Below, one piece after another: positions 1 through 8,336 of a stretch of DNA of 60,625 nt; within the stretch, counting starts at the first letter, position 1, and every line of letters starts with the position of its first letter. The DNA comes from an uncultured Acidobacteriaceae bacterium (GTDB taxonomy: Bacteria > Acidobacteriota > Terriglobia > Terriglobales > Acidobacteriaceae): the NCBI GenBank assembly GCA_903911925.1, contig CAIWFH010000160.1, forward strand, positions 1 to 60,625, written 5' to 3'. The translations under genes and the position numbers were made by a program. A model generated the notes under the pieces. That model ran no database searches, had not been told where the DNA came from, and worked only from the letters and a program-made list of their open reading frames with translations.

Positions 1-78
1 GGACAAGTACAAGAACGTCCCAAGGATGGGGCACCCATCGATGTTGTTGGTTCCAGCTGCGCAAAAGCTCGAAGCCAA

Positions 79-155
79 CCACTAACCACTAACCACTAAC
101 CACTAACCACTAACCACTAACCACTAACCACTAACCACTAACCACTAACCACTAA
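79..155. repeat. Eleven perfect copies of the 7-bp unit CCACTAA
   Basis: Seventy-seven bases consist of exactly eleven uninterrupted copies of CCACTAA. The array ends 10 bp before the stop codon of the minus-strand pepA gene, so it lies in that gene's 3' flank. The unit is not palindromic and there are no spacers, so this is a simple tandem repeat and not a CRISPR. The perfect identity of all units suggests recent slippage. Function is unknown. Confidence 0.97.
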
Positions 156-165
156 CCCCTGCTTT

Positions 166-1683
166 TCAGAAGCTACGCACCCACTCCAGAATCGACCTTA
201 CGCCGACGCCGCTTGGTCCCTTGGCGATGTAGGGCCTGGAGTCTTCCACCCAGGCCAGTCCTGCGATGTCCAGGTGAATCCAAGGCGTGTCTTCGGCAAA
301 GACCTTCAGGAACTCCGCAGCGGTGCAGGCGCCGCCCCAGCGGCCGCCTGTGTTCTTGATGTCGCCGATGTCGGACTTGATTAAATCGGCGTATTCGTCG
401 CCCAGCGGCAGCCGCCAGAACTTCTCACCCGACGTCGCCAGCGCGCCTTCGAACTTCGCATAGGTCGCTTCGTCGTTGGCGAATGCTCCGGCGTTGATCA
501 TGCCCAGTGCCACCACGCAGGCTCCGGTCAGTGTGGCCGCGTCAATCAGGTGGGTCACGCCCAGTTGGCGGGCGTAGGTGAGCCCATCGGCCAGCACCAG
601 GCGGCCTTCCGCGTCGGTGTTGATAATGTCGATGCTCTTCCCCGACATCGCCGTCACCACGTCGCCGGGCTTGTAAGCCTTGCCGTCGGGCATGTTTTCA
701 GCCGCGCAGACAATACCGATAACCCGCACCCTGGGTTTGAGCAGCGCGATGGCCCGCATGGCGCCCAACATGGCAGCGCCGCCCGCCATGTCGTACTTCA
801 TCTTCTCCATGCTGTCAGACGGCTTGATCGAGATGCCGCCTGTATCGAACGTGATTCCTTTGCCCACCAGGCCCAGCACCGGACCGTCCTTCACGCCCTC
901 TGGCTCATAGCGAAGCACGATCAGCGCGGGTGGCTCCGCGGAGCCTTGAGACACGCTCCAGAAAGCGCCCATCTTCAACTCGTGCAGTTTTTCGGTGGAG
1001 AAGACTTCCGACTTGAGGCCAACCTCTTTGGCCATGGCCGCGGCGCGCTCGCCCAGGATCGTGGGAGTCAGCTTGTTGCCCGGCTCGTTGACCAGTGTCC
1101 GGGTGAAATTCTGGCTCTCGCCCACAATTACGCCCTCGGCAAACGCCGCTTCCAACGCCTTCTTGTCCGCATTTGCCGGCGCAGCCAGCGTAAAAGACTG
1201 TACGCTCTGGTCCTTGCGGTCGCTTCGATAGGTGTCGGGATCGAAGTCACCCACGAAAGCGCCTTCGACGGCGGCACGAGCCATTGCATGGAGCGGGCTT
1301 CCGGTGAGGCTCTCGGGCAGGGAAAACACCAGTTCCTTGATGCCGCGCGGCTTGGTGAAGCGAACGGAGGTTCCGGCAGCGTTGCGCACCAGATGGACGG
1401 TAGCCTTGGCCTGTTTACCCAGGCCCACCAGCAGCAGCCGCCTGGCCGCGAGGCCGGCAGGGGCGTGCAGCAGCAGAGTCTCGTTGGCGCCAGCCTTGAA
1501 TTCGCCGCTTGCCAATACTTGTGCCGCGGCGGCCACCACGGCCGGGTCGGTGGTCAGCAGCGCCGGCTGGGGCTTTGCGTCGCGATCCTTCGAGGTTTGC
1601 GTATCGACGGCCAGGACAGCGAGCAATTCGGTTTTGATTTCGGAAAGGGAAGCGAAAGACAATTGGGTCTTCATGTTGCCCAT
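166..1683 (-). CDS. pepA: Leucyl aminopeptidase (cytosol aminopeptidase, peptidase family M17)
   Basis: This cytoplasmic exopeptidase removes N-terminal residues from peptides using two metal ions. The protein has 505 residues, the usual size for PepA. The N-terminal half is the variable macro-like domain. The C-terminal half carries the M17 metal and catalytic signatures: GKGITFDTGGISIKPS with the metal-binding Asp and active-site Lys, KYDMAGGA, and the family signature NTDAEGRLVLAD. Two in-frame ATGs lie three codons apart (1683 and 1674). Neither has a clear Shine-Dalgarno site, and the second, giving MKTQLSF, is equally possible. The gene is followed downstream by smpB in the opposite gene order sense, with both on the minus strand and about 87 bp between them. 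Confidence 0.95.
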   Translation of the reverse strand: MGNMKTQLSFASLSEIKTELLAVLAVDTQTSKDRDAKPQPALLTTDPAVVAAAAQVLASGEFKAGANETLLLHAPAGLAARRLLLVGLGKQAKATVHLVRNAAGTSVRFTKPRGIKELVFSLPESLTGSPLHAMARAAVEGAFVGDFDPDTYRSDRKDQSVQSFTLAAPANADKKALEAAFAEGVIVGESQNFTRTLVNEPGNKLTPTILGERAAAMAKEVGLKSEVFSTEKLHELKMGAFWSVSQGSAEPPALIVLRYEPEGVKDGPVLGLVGKGITFDTGGISIKPSDSMEKMKYDMAGGAAMLGAMRAIALLKPRVRVIGIVCAAENMPDGKAYKPGDVVTAMSGKSIDIINTDAEGRLVLADGLTYARQLGVTHLIDAATLTGACVVALGMINAGAFANDEATYAKFEGALATSGEKFWRLPLGDEYADLIKSDIGDIKNTGGRWGGACTAAEFLKVFAEDTPWIHLDIAGLAWVEDSRPYIAKGPSGVGVRSILEWVRSF

Positions 1684-1770
1684 TATTTCATCAGAACGGA
1701 CCGAAATGGGAAGAGCCCGCCCAATTTGGGCGAGAGAACTCTGCCTAAGCCGTCGGGGCCGAGTTTGACC

Positions 1771-2322
1771 CTACCGCCCACCGCGATGTTTGCTGGCGTT
1801 TACCGCTGCCCGGGCCTCGCGGTCGGCCTCCCGGCGCTTTTCGGTTTCGCGCTTGTCCCAGTCCTGCTTGCCCTTGGCCACGGCCAGTTCACACTTGACC
1901 CGCCCGTTGCGGAAATACAGCCGGGTGGGGATGAGCGTGTGGCCCTTGATCTGCGTCTTTGAGAGTAACCTACGAACTTCTTCCCGATGTAGCAATAACT
2001 TGCGGGTGCGGGTTTCGTCGTGGTTTGAGATGTTTCCGTGCGAATAGGGACCGATATGAACGTTGAGCAGAAAAGCCTCGCCGTCCTTGATGAGGCCGTA
2101 CGAGTCCTTGAGGTTCGCTTTGCCCTCGCGGATGGACTTGACCTCCGTCCCGCGCAGAGCCACGCCGGCTTCAAATTTCTCCAGCAGGAAGTAGTTATGG
2201 CTGGCCATCCGGTTGTGCGCCGCATCCCGTTCGCCGCTGGCTACGGGGTCGCGCGGCCGCGCCGGCTTCTGGGGGCCGGGCTTGTCTTGCGGCACAATCA
2301 CGTGGCTGGTTTGGCGGGCCAT
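1771..2322 (-). CDS. smpB: SsrA-binding protein SmpB
   Basis: SmpB binds tmRNA and brings it to stalled ribosomes during trans-translation. The 183-residue product shows the family core: NYFLLEKFEAGVALRGTEVK, then SIREGKANLKDSY, the GPYSHGN segment, and a basic tail (KGKQDWDKRETEKRREADRE) that enters the mRNA channel. The N-terminal extension before the core is about 38 residues, somewhat longer than usual. It is rich in Pro, Arg and Lys, and a later start cannot be excluded. It is followed on the same strand by pepA. Confidence 0.96.
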   Translation of the reverse strand: MARQTSHVIVPQDKPGPQKPARPRDPVASGERDAAHNRMASHNYFLLEKFEAGVALRGTEVKSIREGKANLKDSYGLIKDGEAFLLNVHIGPYSHGNISNHDETRTRKLLLHREEVRRLLSKTQIKGHTLIPTRLYFRNGRVKCELAVAKGKQDWDKRETEKRREADREARAAVNASKHRGGR

Positions 2323-2651
2323 TCGGAAGAGACCTCGAGTCTCAATCCTATAGCAAATCCAATCAAAGCGTACCCTGGCTCAGAAGCAGCCCAGACAACG
2401 CAAGCATCCGGGCGCCGTGGCCCAAATCGAAACCGCTCAGGGGCATGGCGTCTCCGGTGCGGCTTCCAGTATTGGCGCGGGTGTTGCCCGCTGCCCACAG
2501 GGGCTTTGCTAAAATGAGTGATTGCAGGATGGGAACAGGCGCCAACGGGAATCGCGACCGGTCTTGCGCCAAGAATCGCGTCAGGGGTAGCCAAGGCGAC
2601 CCACAGGGATCCGGCGCAGCACGCTTGCCGGCTGAGACGCCCGGGAGTTCG
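2323..2651. other. Divergent intergenic region between smpB and the secretin gene
   Basis: About 330 bp separate two divergently transcribed genes, so promoters for both should be here. The only element I can point to is an extended minus-10-like TGCTAAAAT at 2507-2515 on the plus strand, without a convincing minus-35. An open frame continues upstream from the secretin gene through this region, but the Shine-Dalgarno site and signal peptide place the secretin start at 2652. No RNA gene was recognised. Confidence 0.4.
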
Positions 2652-5084
2652 ATGAAAATCCGCGCTTTTGTTCCGGTTGCCGCCGGATCTTTGCTTTCCA
2701 GGGCCGCCTTCCGGATCGCGCTCTTCGCCGTTCTGGCTGCCTTCGGCTTTGTCAGTGTTTCATTTTGCGCAGAGTCAGCCAATTCCATCTTCAAGCGCGG
2801 TCAGGCTGCCGAAGCCAAAGAGGACTACGACACCGCATTCAACCTCTACCAGCAGGCTTACGCCAAGAGTCCCAACGATCTGGAGTACCGCGCGGCTATT
2901 TACCGGGTTAAGGTCTCAGCCTCCGGCGCTCACATAATGAGGGGCCGCAAATTGATTGCGGCCGGAGACGAGCAAGGCGCGTTGGTAGAGTTTCTGCGCG
3001 CGGCTGAAGTCGATGGCGGCAACGAAGCCGCCCTGCAGGAAATAGCCAAGATTCGCGCCCAGCATCACGAGGCGGGTCCGGTCAACGACACCAGCATTCC
3101 GGAGTCGGAGGGCAAGCAGGAAGAGATCGATTCGATGGGGTCTCCGGCATCTTTGAGGCCCATGACCAACGAGCCGCTTACCTTGCACATGACCGAAGAC
3201 GCAAAGGTGGTGTATCAGGCGGTGGGCAAGGCAGCTGGCGTCAATATTCTCTTTGACCCGGACTTTACCTCCAAGCGCATCCAGGTGGACCTGAACAACG
3301 TTTCGCTGCTTGACGCGCTGCGTATTGTCGGCACCATGTCCAACACCTTTTGGCGCCCAGTCACCAGTAATACCGTGTTTGTGGCACAGAACACGCGCGC
3401 CAAGCGGACCGAGCTTGACGAGCAGGCGGTGGAGACCTTTTACCTCACCAACGCCTGGCAACAAAACGACATGAACGATGTACAGACGGCTTTGCGCAAC
3501 GTACTGCCCAACGCAAAGGTATACGGCGTTGCCAGCCAGAATGCCATCGTGATGCGGGCCACTCCAGACGAGTTGCTGCTGGCGCAAAAACTGGTCAACG
3601 ATCTGGATAAGGCGCGGCCTGAAGTTGTCGTGGATATTGCAGTCCTCGAAGTAAACAAAAACTGGGAGAAGAACCTGGGAATTTCATGGCCCTCCAGCGC
3701 GAGCGTGGCCATCACCAATTCCAGCGCCTCCACTACCTCCACTTCCACTACCAGCACAACGTCAACTACCAGCAGCACCAGTACGCCTACCCTGTATAGC
3801 CTGGCCCATCTCAAAGCTTCGGATTTTGCGGTGACCATCGGCTCAGCCACGGCCAACATGCTGCTCACTGACGCCAATACCAAGATTCTGCAGAATCCGC
3901 GCATACGGGCCACCGACTCGCAGAAGGCCACTATGAAGATCGGCCAGCGCATTCCCATTGCCACCGGCTCTTATGGCGGGGGCGGGTTGGGCGGCGTAGG
4001 CGGCGTGGGTGGACTCGGCATCGGGGTACAGACCCAGTTCCAGTATCAGGATGTGGGTGTGAATATCGAGATTACGCCCACCGTCCACTTCAATCACGAT
4101 GTGACGCTGAAGATCAAGATTGAAGTGACCTCGCAAAGCGGTTCTGTCACTATCAGCGGCGTCACCGAGCCCATCATCGCTCAGAAGACCAGCGAGCAAA
4201 CCGTGCGGCTGCGCGAGGGCGAGGCCAATATCCTCGGCGGCATTCTCGACAAGCAGGACCAGGTAAGCTGGAGCGGCATTCCGGGGCTCGGGCAAATTCC
4301 CATCCTCAAGTACCTGTTCGGTTCCAAGGACCACACCATCACCGACAGCGAAGTGGTGTTCCTCATGGTCCCGCATATTGTTCGCTCGCAGATTCTCGAT
4401 CCGGTGAACCTGCGCACCATCGACACTGGGGTTGGCCAATCGATTGAATTGCGTCACGTGTCGCCGGATGGCCCGGGATTCACTCCCGCGCCGCCTCCGG
4501 TTCGCCCAGCTCCCGCACCACAGTCAAGCGTTGGCGCGGTGCCTGGCCAATCCGCGCAGGCCGCTCTTCCAGCGGCGCTTGCCCAGCTGCGTGCGGCTGC
4601 TGAAGGAAACGGCAGTGCGGCCGCTGTCGCCGCGCAACAGGCCGCCACGCAGCATCCGGATGCCGCGGCAGGCAATGTGACCCTTACACTCACGCCCCCC
4701 GCTGTTGCTCTCGCCGCGGGTTCCACATTCAAGGTCCCTCTCATGCTCAGCGGCGGTGTCGATATCGCTTCGGTGCCGGTTCAAATTCAGTACGATCCCT
4801 CCAGGCTCTCGCTGGTCACCGTCGAGAGCGGAGACTTTCTTGCCCGCGACGCCCAGGCAGTGGCATTGGTCCACCGGGACGACGGCCCGGGCTTGATTAC
4901 CATCAATGCCTCGCGCCCGCCGGGCGTCAACGGGGTGAGCGGTTCGGGCGTCGTCTGCGTCCTTAGTTTCCAGGCCAAGGCTGCGGGCGAGAACGCTCTC
5001 ACCATCCTCAGGGCCGGAGCGGTGAACAGCGCGCAGCAGCAGGTGCCCACAAAAGGGACGCCCGCCAGCATCGTAGTCAGGTAG
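2652..5084 (+). CDS. Secretin (GspD/PilQ type) with N-terminal TPR-like repeats and C-terminal cohesin domain
   Basis: This is the outer-membrane secretin of a type II secretion or type IV pilus-like machine. From the ATG at 2652, which follows GGGAG at the right spacing, the 810-residue product begins with a signal peptide (about residues 1-40). Two TPR-like helices follow (45-140), including FKRGQAAEAKEDYDTAFNLY. Next are the STN/N0-N1 type domains (about 180-340), a Ser/Thr-only loop near 355-380, the secretin core ending with VFLMVPHIVRS near 575, an Ala/Pro-rich linker, and a cohesin-type beta-sandwich (about 675-810, QIQYDPSRLSLVTVESGDFL). The C-terminal cohesin is unusual for a secretin. 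Two pseudopilin genes follow within 12 and about 50 bp, so the three probably form an operon. Confidence 0.9.
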   Translation: MKIRAFVPVAAGSLLSRAAFRIALFAVLAAFGFVSVSFCAESANSIFKRGQAAEAKEDYDTAFNLYQQAYAKSPNDLEYRAAIYRVKVSASGAHIMRGRKLIAAGDEQGALVEFLRAAEVDGGNEAALQEIAKIRAQHHEAGPVNDTSIPESEGKQEEIDSMGSPASLRPMTNEPLTLHMTEDAKVVYQAVGKAAGVNILFDPDFTSKRIQVDLNNVSLLDALRIVGTMSNTFWRPVTSNTVFVAQNTRAKRTELDEQAVETFYLTNAWQQNDMNDVQTALRNVLPNAKVYGVASQNAIVMRATPDELLLAQKLVNDLDKARPEVVVDIAVLEVNKNWEKNLGISWPSSASVAITNSSASTTSTSTTSTTSTTSSTSTPTLYSLAHLKASDFAVTIGSATANMLLTDANTKILQNPRIRATDSQKATMKIGQRIPIATGSYGGGGLGGVGGVGGLGIGVQTQFQYQDVGVNIEITPTVHFNHDVTLKIKIEVTSQSGSVTISGVTEPIIAQKTSEQTVRLREGEANILGGILDKQDQVSWSGIPGLGQIPILKYLFGSKDHTITDSEVVFLMVPHIVRSQILDPVNLRTIDTGVGQSIELRHVSPDGPGFTPAPPPVRPAPAPQSSVGAVPGQSAQAALPAALAQLRAAAEGNGSAAAVAAQQAATQHPDAAAGNVTLTLTPPAVALAAGSTFKVPLMLSGGVDIASVPVQIQYDPSRLSLVTVESGDFLARDAQAVALVHRDDGPGLITINASRPPGVNGVSGSGVVCVLSFQAKAAGENALTILRAGAVNSAQQQVPTKGTPASIVVR

Positions 5085-5096
5085 GGAGAAATCGAG

Positions 5097-5573
5097 ATGA
5101 GTGCCAGGAAGCCAATCCGCATGCGCCGCAAACAGGAGCGCGGCCTCACGCTGGTTGAGCTCATCGTCACCGTGACCATCCTGGCAATCCTCGCCTCTGC
5201 GGCCGTGCCCCTGGCGAAGTTCAAGATCAAAAGGGAAAAAGAGCGGGAACTGCGCCGGGACCTGTGGGAGATGCGCGATGCAATCGACCACTACAAGGAC
5301 GCGGCCGACAAGGGTGCGTTCCAGACCAAACTCGACAGTCAGAATTATCCGCCCGACCTGCAAACGCTGGTTGACGGCGTTGAGGTTCAAACCAAGAAAG
5401 TCAGGTTTCTGCGCCGCATTCCGGTGGATCCAATGACCGGAAAAGCCGAGTGGGGTTTGCGCTCGATGAAAGACGATCCCACTTCTGACTCTTACAGTGG
5501 CGACAGCGTTTTCGACGTGTATTCAAAATCCCTGGGCACAGGGATGGACGGCACCAAGTATTCCACGTGGTAA
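5097..5573 (+). CDS. Type II secretion pseudopilin (GspG-like prepilin)
   Basis: The 158-residue product has a class III prepilin leader. A short basic N-terminus is followed by RGLTLVELIVTVTILAILAS, where prepilin peptidase would cut after Gly and methylate the next residue. The conserved Glu5 is present. The hydrophobic helix leads into a small globular domain with the GspG-like sequence IPVDPMTGKAEWGL and a C-terminal YSTW. It begins 12 bp after the secretin stop with AGGGAGA as ribosome site. The periplasmic assembly is inferred. The exact subtype (GspG or a minor pseudopilin) is not certain. Confidence 0.88.
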   Translation: MSARKPIRMRRKQERGLTLVELIVTVTILAILASAAVPLAKFKIKREKERELRRDLWEMRDAIDHYKDAADKGAFQTKLDSQNYPPDLQTLVDGVEVQTKKVRFLRRIPVDPMTGKAEWGLRSMKDDPTSDSYSGDSVFDVYSKSLGTGMDGTKYSTW

Positions 5574-5624
5574 CTGCAAGATGACGATTTATTCATTTAA
5601 GTGTCATGTCGAGGGCTTATGGGC

Positions 5625-6020
5625 GTGAACAGGAAAAATAACTCGGGCTTCACGCTGGTCGAGTTGATGATCGTGATGGCCATCATTGGCGTACTGGCCA
5701 CACTGGCCATTCCCAGCTTTGTGGGCGCGCTCAAGCAAGCCAGGGAAGCCGTGCTCAAAGAGGATTTGCATGTGTTGCGCACCGCCATCGATTCCTACAC
5801 GGCAGACAAGCAGAAAGCGCCTCAGGCGCTTGAAGACCTGATTCAGGACGGGTACTTGAAGGCCATTCCAGAAGACCCGATGACGCGAAGCAAAGATTCA
5901 TGGGTGACCAATACAAGCGACATGCTCAGCTCAGTTGATCAGACCGACCCCGGCATCGACGATGTCCACTCGGGCTCGCAAGATACCGGCTCCGACGGGC
6001 AACCTTATTCCGCATGGTAA
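5625..6020 (+). CDS. Second pseudopilin (GspG-like)
   Basis: The product is a short prepilin-like protein. Its leader NRKNNSG precedes FTLVELMIVMAIIGVLATLA, with the Gly/Phe processing site and Glu5. The soluble domain contains AIPEDPMTRSKDSW and ends YSAW, parallel to the IPVDPMTGKAEW and YSTW of the preceding gene, so the two are paralogues. I chose GTG at 5625 because GAGGG (5611-5615) is nine bases upstream. The ATG at 5619 is only three bases from it, and a GTG at 5601 lacks a ribosome site. It is the last gene of the secretin operon. Confidence 0.87.
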   Translation: MNRKNNSGFTLVELMIVMAIIGVLATLAIPSFVGALKQAREAVLKEDLHVLRTAIDSYTADKQKAPQALEDLIQDGYLKAIPEDPMTRSKDSWVTNTSDMLSSVDQTDPGIDDVHSGSQDTGSDGQPYSAW

Positions 6021-6060
6021 CTTCTGAGCAAGTTAGATTGTAGAAATCAACTTAGCAATG

Positions 6061-6097
6061 TTGACCCTCAGGTCTTAGGAATATTGACCCTCAAGTC
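6061..6097. promoter_or_regulatory. Direct repeat TTGACCCTCA-N0-RGTC, two copies, 23-bp period
   Basis: TTGACCCTCAGGTC (6061-6074) recurs as TTGACCCTCAAGTC (6084-6097), with start-to-start spacing of 23 bp, about two helical turns. The pair lies between the pseudopilin operon and the urocanase-like gene. The spacing and position suit an activator or repressor site, and TTGACC could itself serve as a minus-35 element. No matching minus-10 at proper spacing was found. Function is inferred only. Confidence 0.35.
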
Positions 6098-6286
6098 AAA
6101 CCATAAAGGTGTATCCTTTTGAACATTAAAGCCGCGACAAAATCTGAGATTATGGGCAGAGCGAAGAGCCTGTGTTCCGGCACTGCCGCAGGTCTCTCGA
6201 CTTCGCCCAATGCTGCTCTCAATCCCCACGGATCGGAGATTCAAAGAACCCTCTCCGTCGCGAGCCGGCCACATGGAGTGAATTCG

Positions 6287-7162
6287 ATGACCATCGACGC
6301 TCAATCTCTTCCTTCTTTTCCCGCTACGGTCGACTGGCTGTATGCGGGCCTGATTCAATTTGCGAACAGTCATCCTGGTATTGACCAACAGTCTGGCCTG
6401 GGCGGGAGCCTGCTCTATGCCGGGGAACTCGATGAACCGGGCAGCGCCCTGGTTGTGGCCGGCAATATTGCAGGCGTAGCGACCCTGGCGGCTTCGGCAG
6501 ACGTCGCCCGTCAGAGACAAGCGATTCGCGATGGCGTCGTCGATTTTCTGGTGACCACGCTCGATGAGGCGCTCCGCATCTTCAAGAACGAAATCAGAAA
6601 GCGCGAGACCGTTGCGGTCTGCGTCACCCAGCCGCCGGAAGTGGTTGAGCGCGAGATGGTCGAACTCGGCGTGCTGCCCGATCTGTTGCCGCCCGGCGTC
6701 TTGAATGCCCCCGCGTATAAAGTGTTCCTCGACCAGGGAGCACGGCAGGTGAACCCAATAAGTGCCAGCGGAAGTCATACCGTGTTGACCTGGAGAGTGA
6801 ACACGGAGCCGGCCAGTTGGTTTCCAAAGCTGGACGCGATTGCCGATGAATGTCTTGGTTCTTCCCGCTCCGCCGAGGCGTGGTCGGCTCGGCGCTGGCT
6901 GCGGCTCTCGCCGCGCTACATGGGCCGGCTGGCGCAAGGGGGACGGCTATTACGCTGCGATGCGCAGGTTGCCAAGTGTTTCCTCGCCAGGGTAAGGGAG
7001 CAGGTGGCGCAAGACGCGATGCCGGTCCCCGTTGAGATTCACCTGAGCAGCGGCAGCAAGACCGAATTGCATTTGATTTCGCCGAACAGCGCCAAGGCCG
7101 CAGAAGAGAACGTCAACTCTGAGGAGCGCCAGCCGCTTCAATCCGGGCCCACAATTCAGTAA
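6287..7162 (+). CDS. Urocanase-like protein (central-domain homologue lacking the glycine-rich NAD motif)
   Basis: The product has about 291 residues. A stretch of about 90 residues follows, position by position, the central Rossmann-type domain of urocanate hydratase as I recall it. It runs through GGSLLYAG, GNIAGVATLAASADVAR, RQAIRDGVVDFLVTTLDEAL and REMVELGVLPDLLP. Where urocanase has GLGGMGGAQ for NAD binding, this protein has ELDEPGSAL, so normal NAD-dependent urocanase activity is unlikely. The N- and C-terminal urocanase domains are absent. The start at ATG 6287 follows GGAG with 8-base spacing. An upstream TTG at 6119 is less likely. The 3' end overlaps convergent engB by 50 bp. Function is unknown. 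Confidence 0.7.
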   Translation: MTIDAQSLPSFPATVDWLYAGLIQFANSHPGIDQQSGLGGSLLYAGELDEPGSALVVAGNIAGVATLAASADVARQRQAIRDGVVDFLVTTLDEALRIFKNEIRKRETVAVCVTQPPEVVEREMVELGVLPDLLPPGVLNAPAYKVFLDQGARQVNPISASGSHTVLTWRVNTEPASWFPKLDAIADECLGSSRSAEAWSARRWLRLSPRYMGRLAQGGRLLRCDAQVAKCFLARVREQVAQDAMPVPVEIHLSSGSKTELHLISPNSAKAAEENVNSEERQPLQSGPTIQ

Positions 7163-7706
7163 CGCCATATCCGGTCTTGGCCGACACAGGCAGCACCTCG
7201 TCCAGTTCCAGCCCTTTTTTCAAAGCCAGCAAGTTTCGTGTGCGCTCGTTGCCGCTGAGCCGGTCAATCTTTGTGGCCGCAACGGTAAACTCGCGCCCCG
7301 CGGCACGCAGCCAATCGATCAATTGCCGGTCGCTGTCTTGCGCGGGCACATTCGAGTCCACCAGGCACACGCAAAGCTTGAGCGTAGAGCGGATAGCGAG
7401 GTACGGTTCGATGAACTCAGGCCAACCCGCCGAGATCGACTTTGAGATCTTGGCATAGCCGTAGCCGGGCAAATCCGCAAACACCATCCTGCGCCGCTGA
7501 CTCGTGTCGAGCAATGCAAAGAAGTTGATAGCCCGTGTGCGTCCCGGCGTCTGCGAGACCTTGGCCGCCTTCTCGCCTACCAGCGCATTCAGCAGGCTTG
7601 ATTTGCCCACGTTCGACCGGCCCAGAAAAGCAATCTCCGGCACATCCGGCGCGGGAAACTGCGCGGCGGCCAGGGCTGAAAGTAAAAACTGTGCTGTATA
7701 GCGCAT
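7113..7706 (-). CDS. engB: Ribosome biogenesis GTP-binding protein (EngB/YsxC/YihA)
   Basis: This is a TrmE-Era-EngA-like GTPase needed for assembly of the large ribosomal subunit. The 197-residue product shows all G motifs: G1 GRSNVGKSSLLNAL, G2 region TPGRTRAINFF, G3 DLPGYGYAK, G4 TKIDRLS, and G5 near VSAKTGYG. The length is typical. The 3' end overlaps the 3' end of the convergent urocanase-like gene by 50 bp. It lies downstream of the Clp-N protein and lon on the same strand. Confidence 0.95.
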   Translation of the reverse strand: MRYTAQFLLSALAAAQFPAPDVPEIAFLGRSNVGKSSLLNALVGEKAAKVSQTPGRTRAINFFALLDTSQRRRMVFADLPGYGYAKISKSISAGWPEFIEPYLAIRSTLKLCVCLVDSNVPAQDSDRQLIDWLRAAGREFTVAATKIDRLSGNERTRNLLALKKGLELDEVLPVSAKTGYGVTELWARIEAAGAPQS

Positions 7707-7741
7707 CAGTTCTAACGATACAGGAACTGGGTGCCGAGCAC

Positions 7742-8311
7742 TCAGTAGTTCAACCAGCGAACCAGAAGTGTTCCGAGGATCATAGCAATAAGAATGATGA
7801 GGAGTTTCAGCAGTGCTGTCCGATGCGCACGAAAAGGATTCCCGAAGAGTCGATGGTAAAACGTTCTTCTGGTCGGGTACTTGGTGCGATGCCGCCTTGA
7901 CGCAGCGCGGGTAGATTCCAGGTTTAGCTGTATCGATTCGAGCGCAACAGATGCATCATTGGGGAATCGCAGCATCCCGCACAGAAGATGGTCGGTATAG
8001 ACGTAAAACGAGTTGTCCATTTCGGCTTCGTTGACCGCACGGGCCAGGACCATCTTTGCGTCTTGATCGAGAGGAATATCCTTCATGAGATCTGAAAGCG
8101 CCTTGCCGCTGGGCGAAGGAATCCCTAGCGCGGAACGAAGGTCTGGCTCGTGATCCTTGAGAAGCATTGCGGCGGCTGAGCACGATTCGCCTTCCCGCAA
8201 AATGCCGACTAAAATGTGCCCTGCCGTTATCTCGCTGGAAGATTGAAGGGAAGCCTCATAGCGGGCAAAAAATATAGCTCGCCTTGCCTCAATCGTGAAT
8301 CGTTCGAACAT
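7742..8311 (-). CDS. Stand-alone Clp N-terminal domain protein with C-terminal membrane anchor
   Basis: The 189-residue product starts MFERFTIEARRAIFFARYEA. This matches the first repeat of the ClpC/ClpA N-terminal domain (compare MFERFTERARRVV in ClpC) and continues ITAGHILVGILREGES. A second, weaker repeat lies around residues 80-130 (DHLLCGMLRFPNDASVAL). There is no AAA+ domain. After a basic linker the C-terminus is a hydrophobic helix (LLKLLIILIAMILGTLLVRW), so the protein is probably tail-anchored in the inner membrane with the Clp-N domain in the cytoplasm. The start at 8311 was chosen because only this ATG gives the Clp-N domain. It follows lon by 25 bp, so co-expression is likely. 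It may act as an adaptor or decoy for Clp substrates, which is inference. Confidence 0.82.
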   Translation of the reverse strand: MFERFTIEARRAIFFARYEASLQSSSEITAGHILVGILREGESCSAAAMLLKDHEPDLRSALGIPSPSGKALSDLMKDIPLDQDAKMVLARAVNEAEMDNSFYVYTDHLLCGMLRFPNDASVALESIQLNLESTRAASRRHRTKYPTRRTFYHRLFGNPFRAHRTALLKLLIILIAMILGTLLVRWLNY

Positions 8312-8336
8312 CGCCAGGCCTTTTTTTCGATATCGC

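Noticed and set aside
79..155. CRISPR array
   Set aside because: The repeats are 7 bp and directly adjacent, with no spacers and no cas genes.
550..1962. 470-codon open frame antisense to pepA and smpB
   Set aside because: It lies opposite two clearly conserved genes, has no domain or ribosome site, and its composition (His, Gln, Arg, Gly rich) is that of a GC-rich shadow frame.
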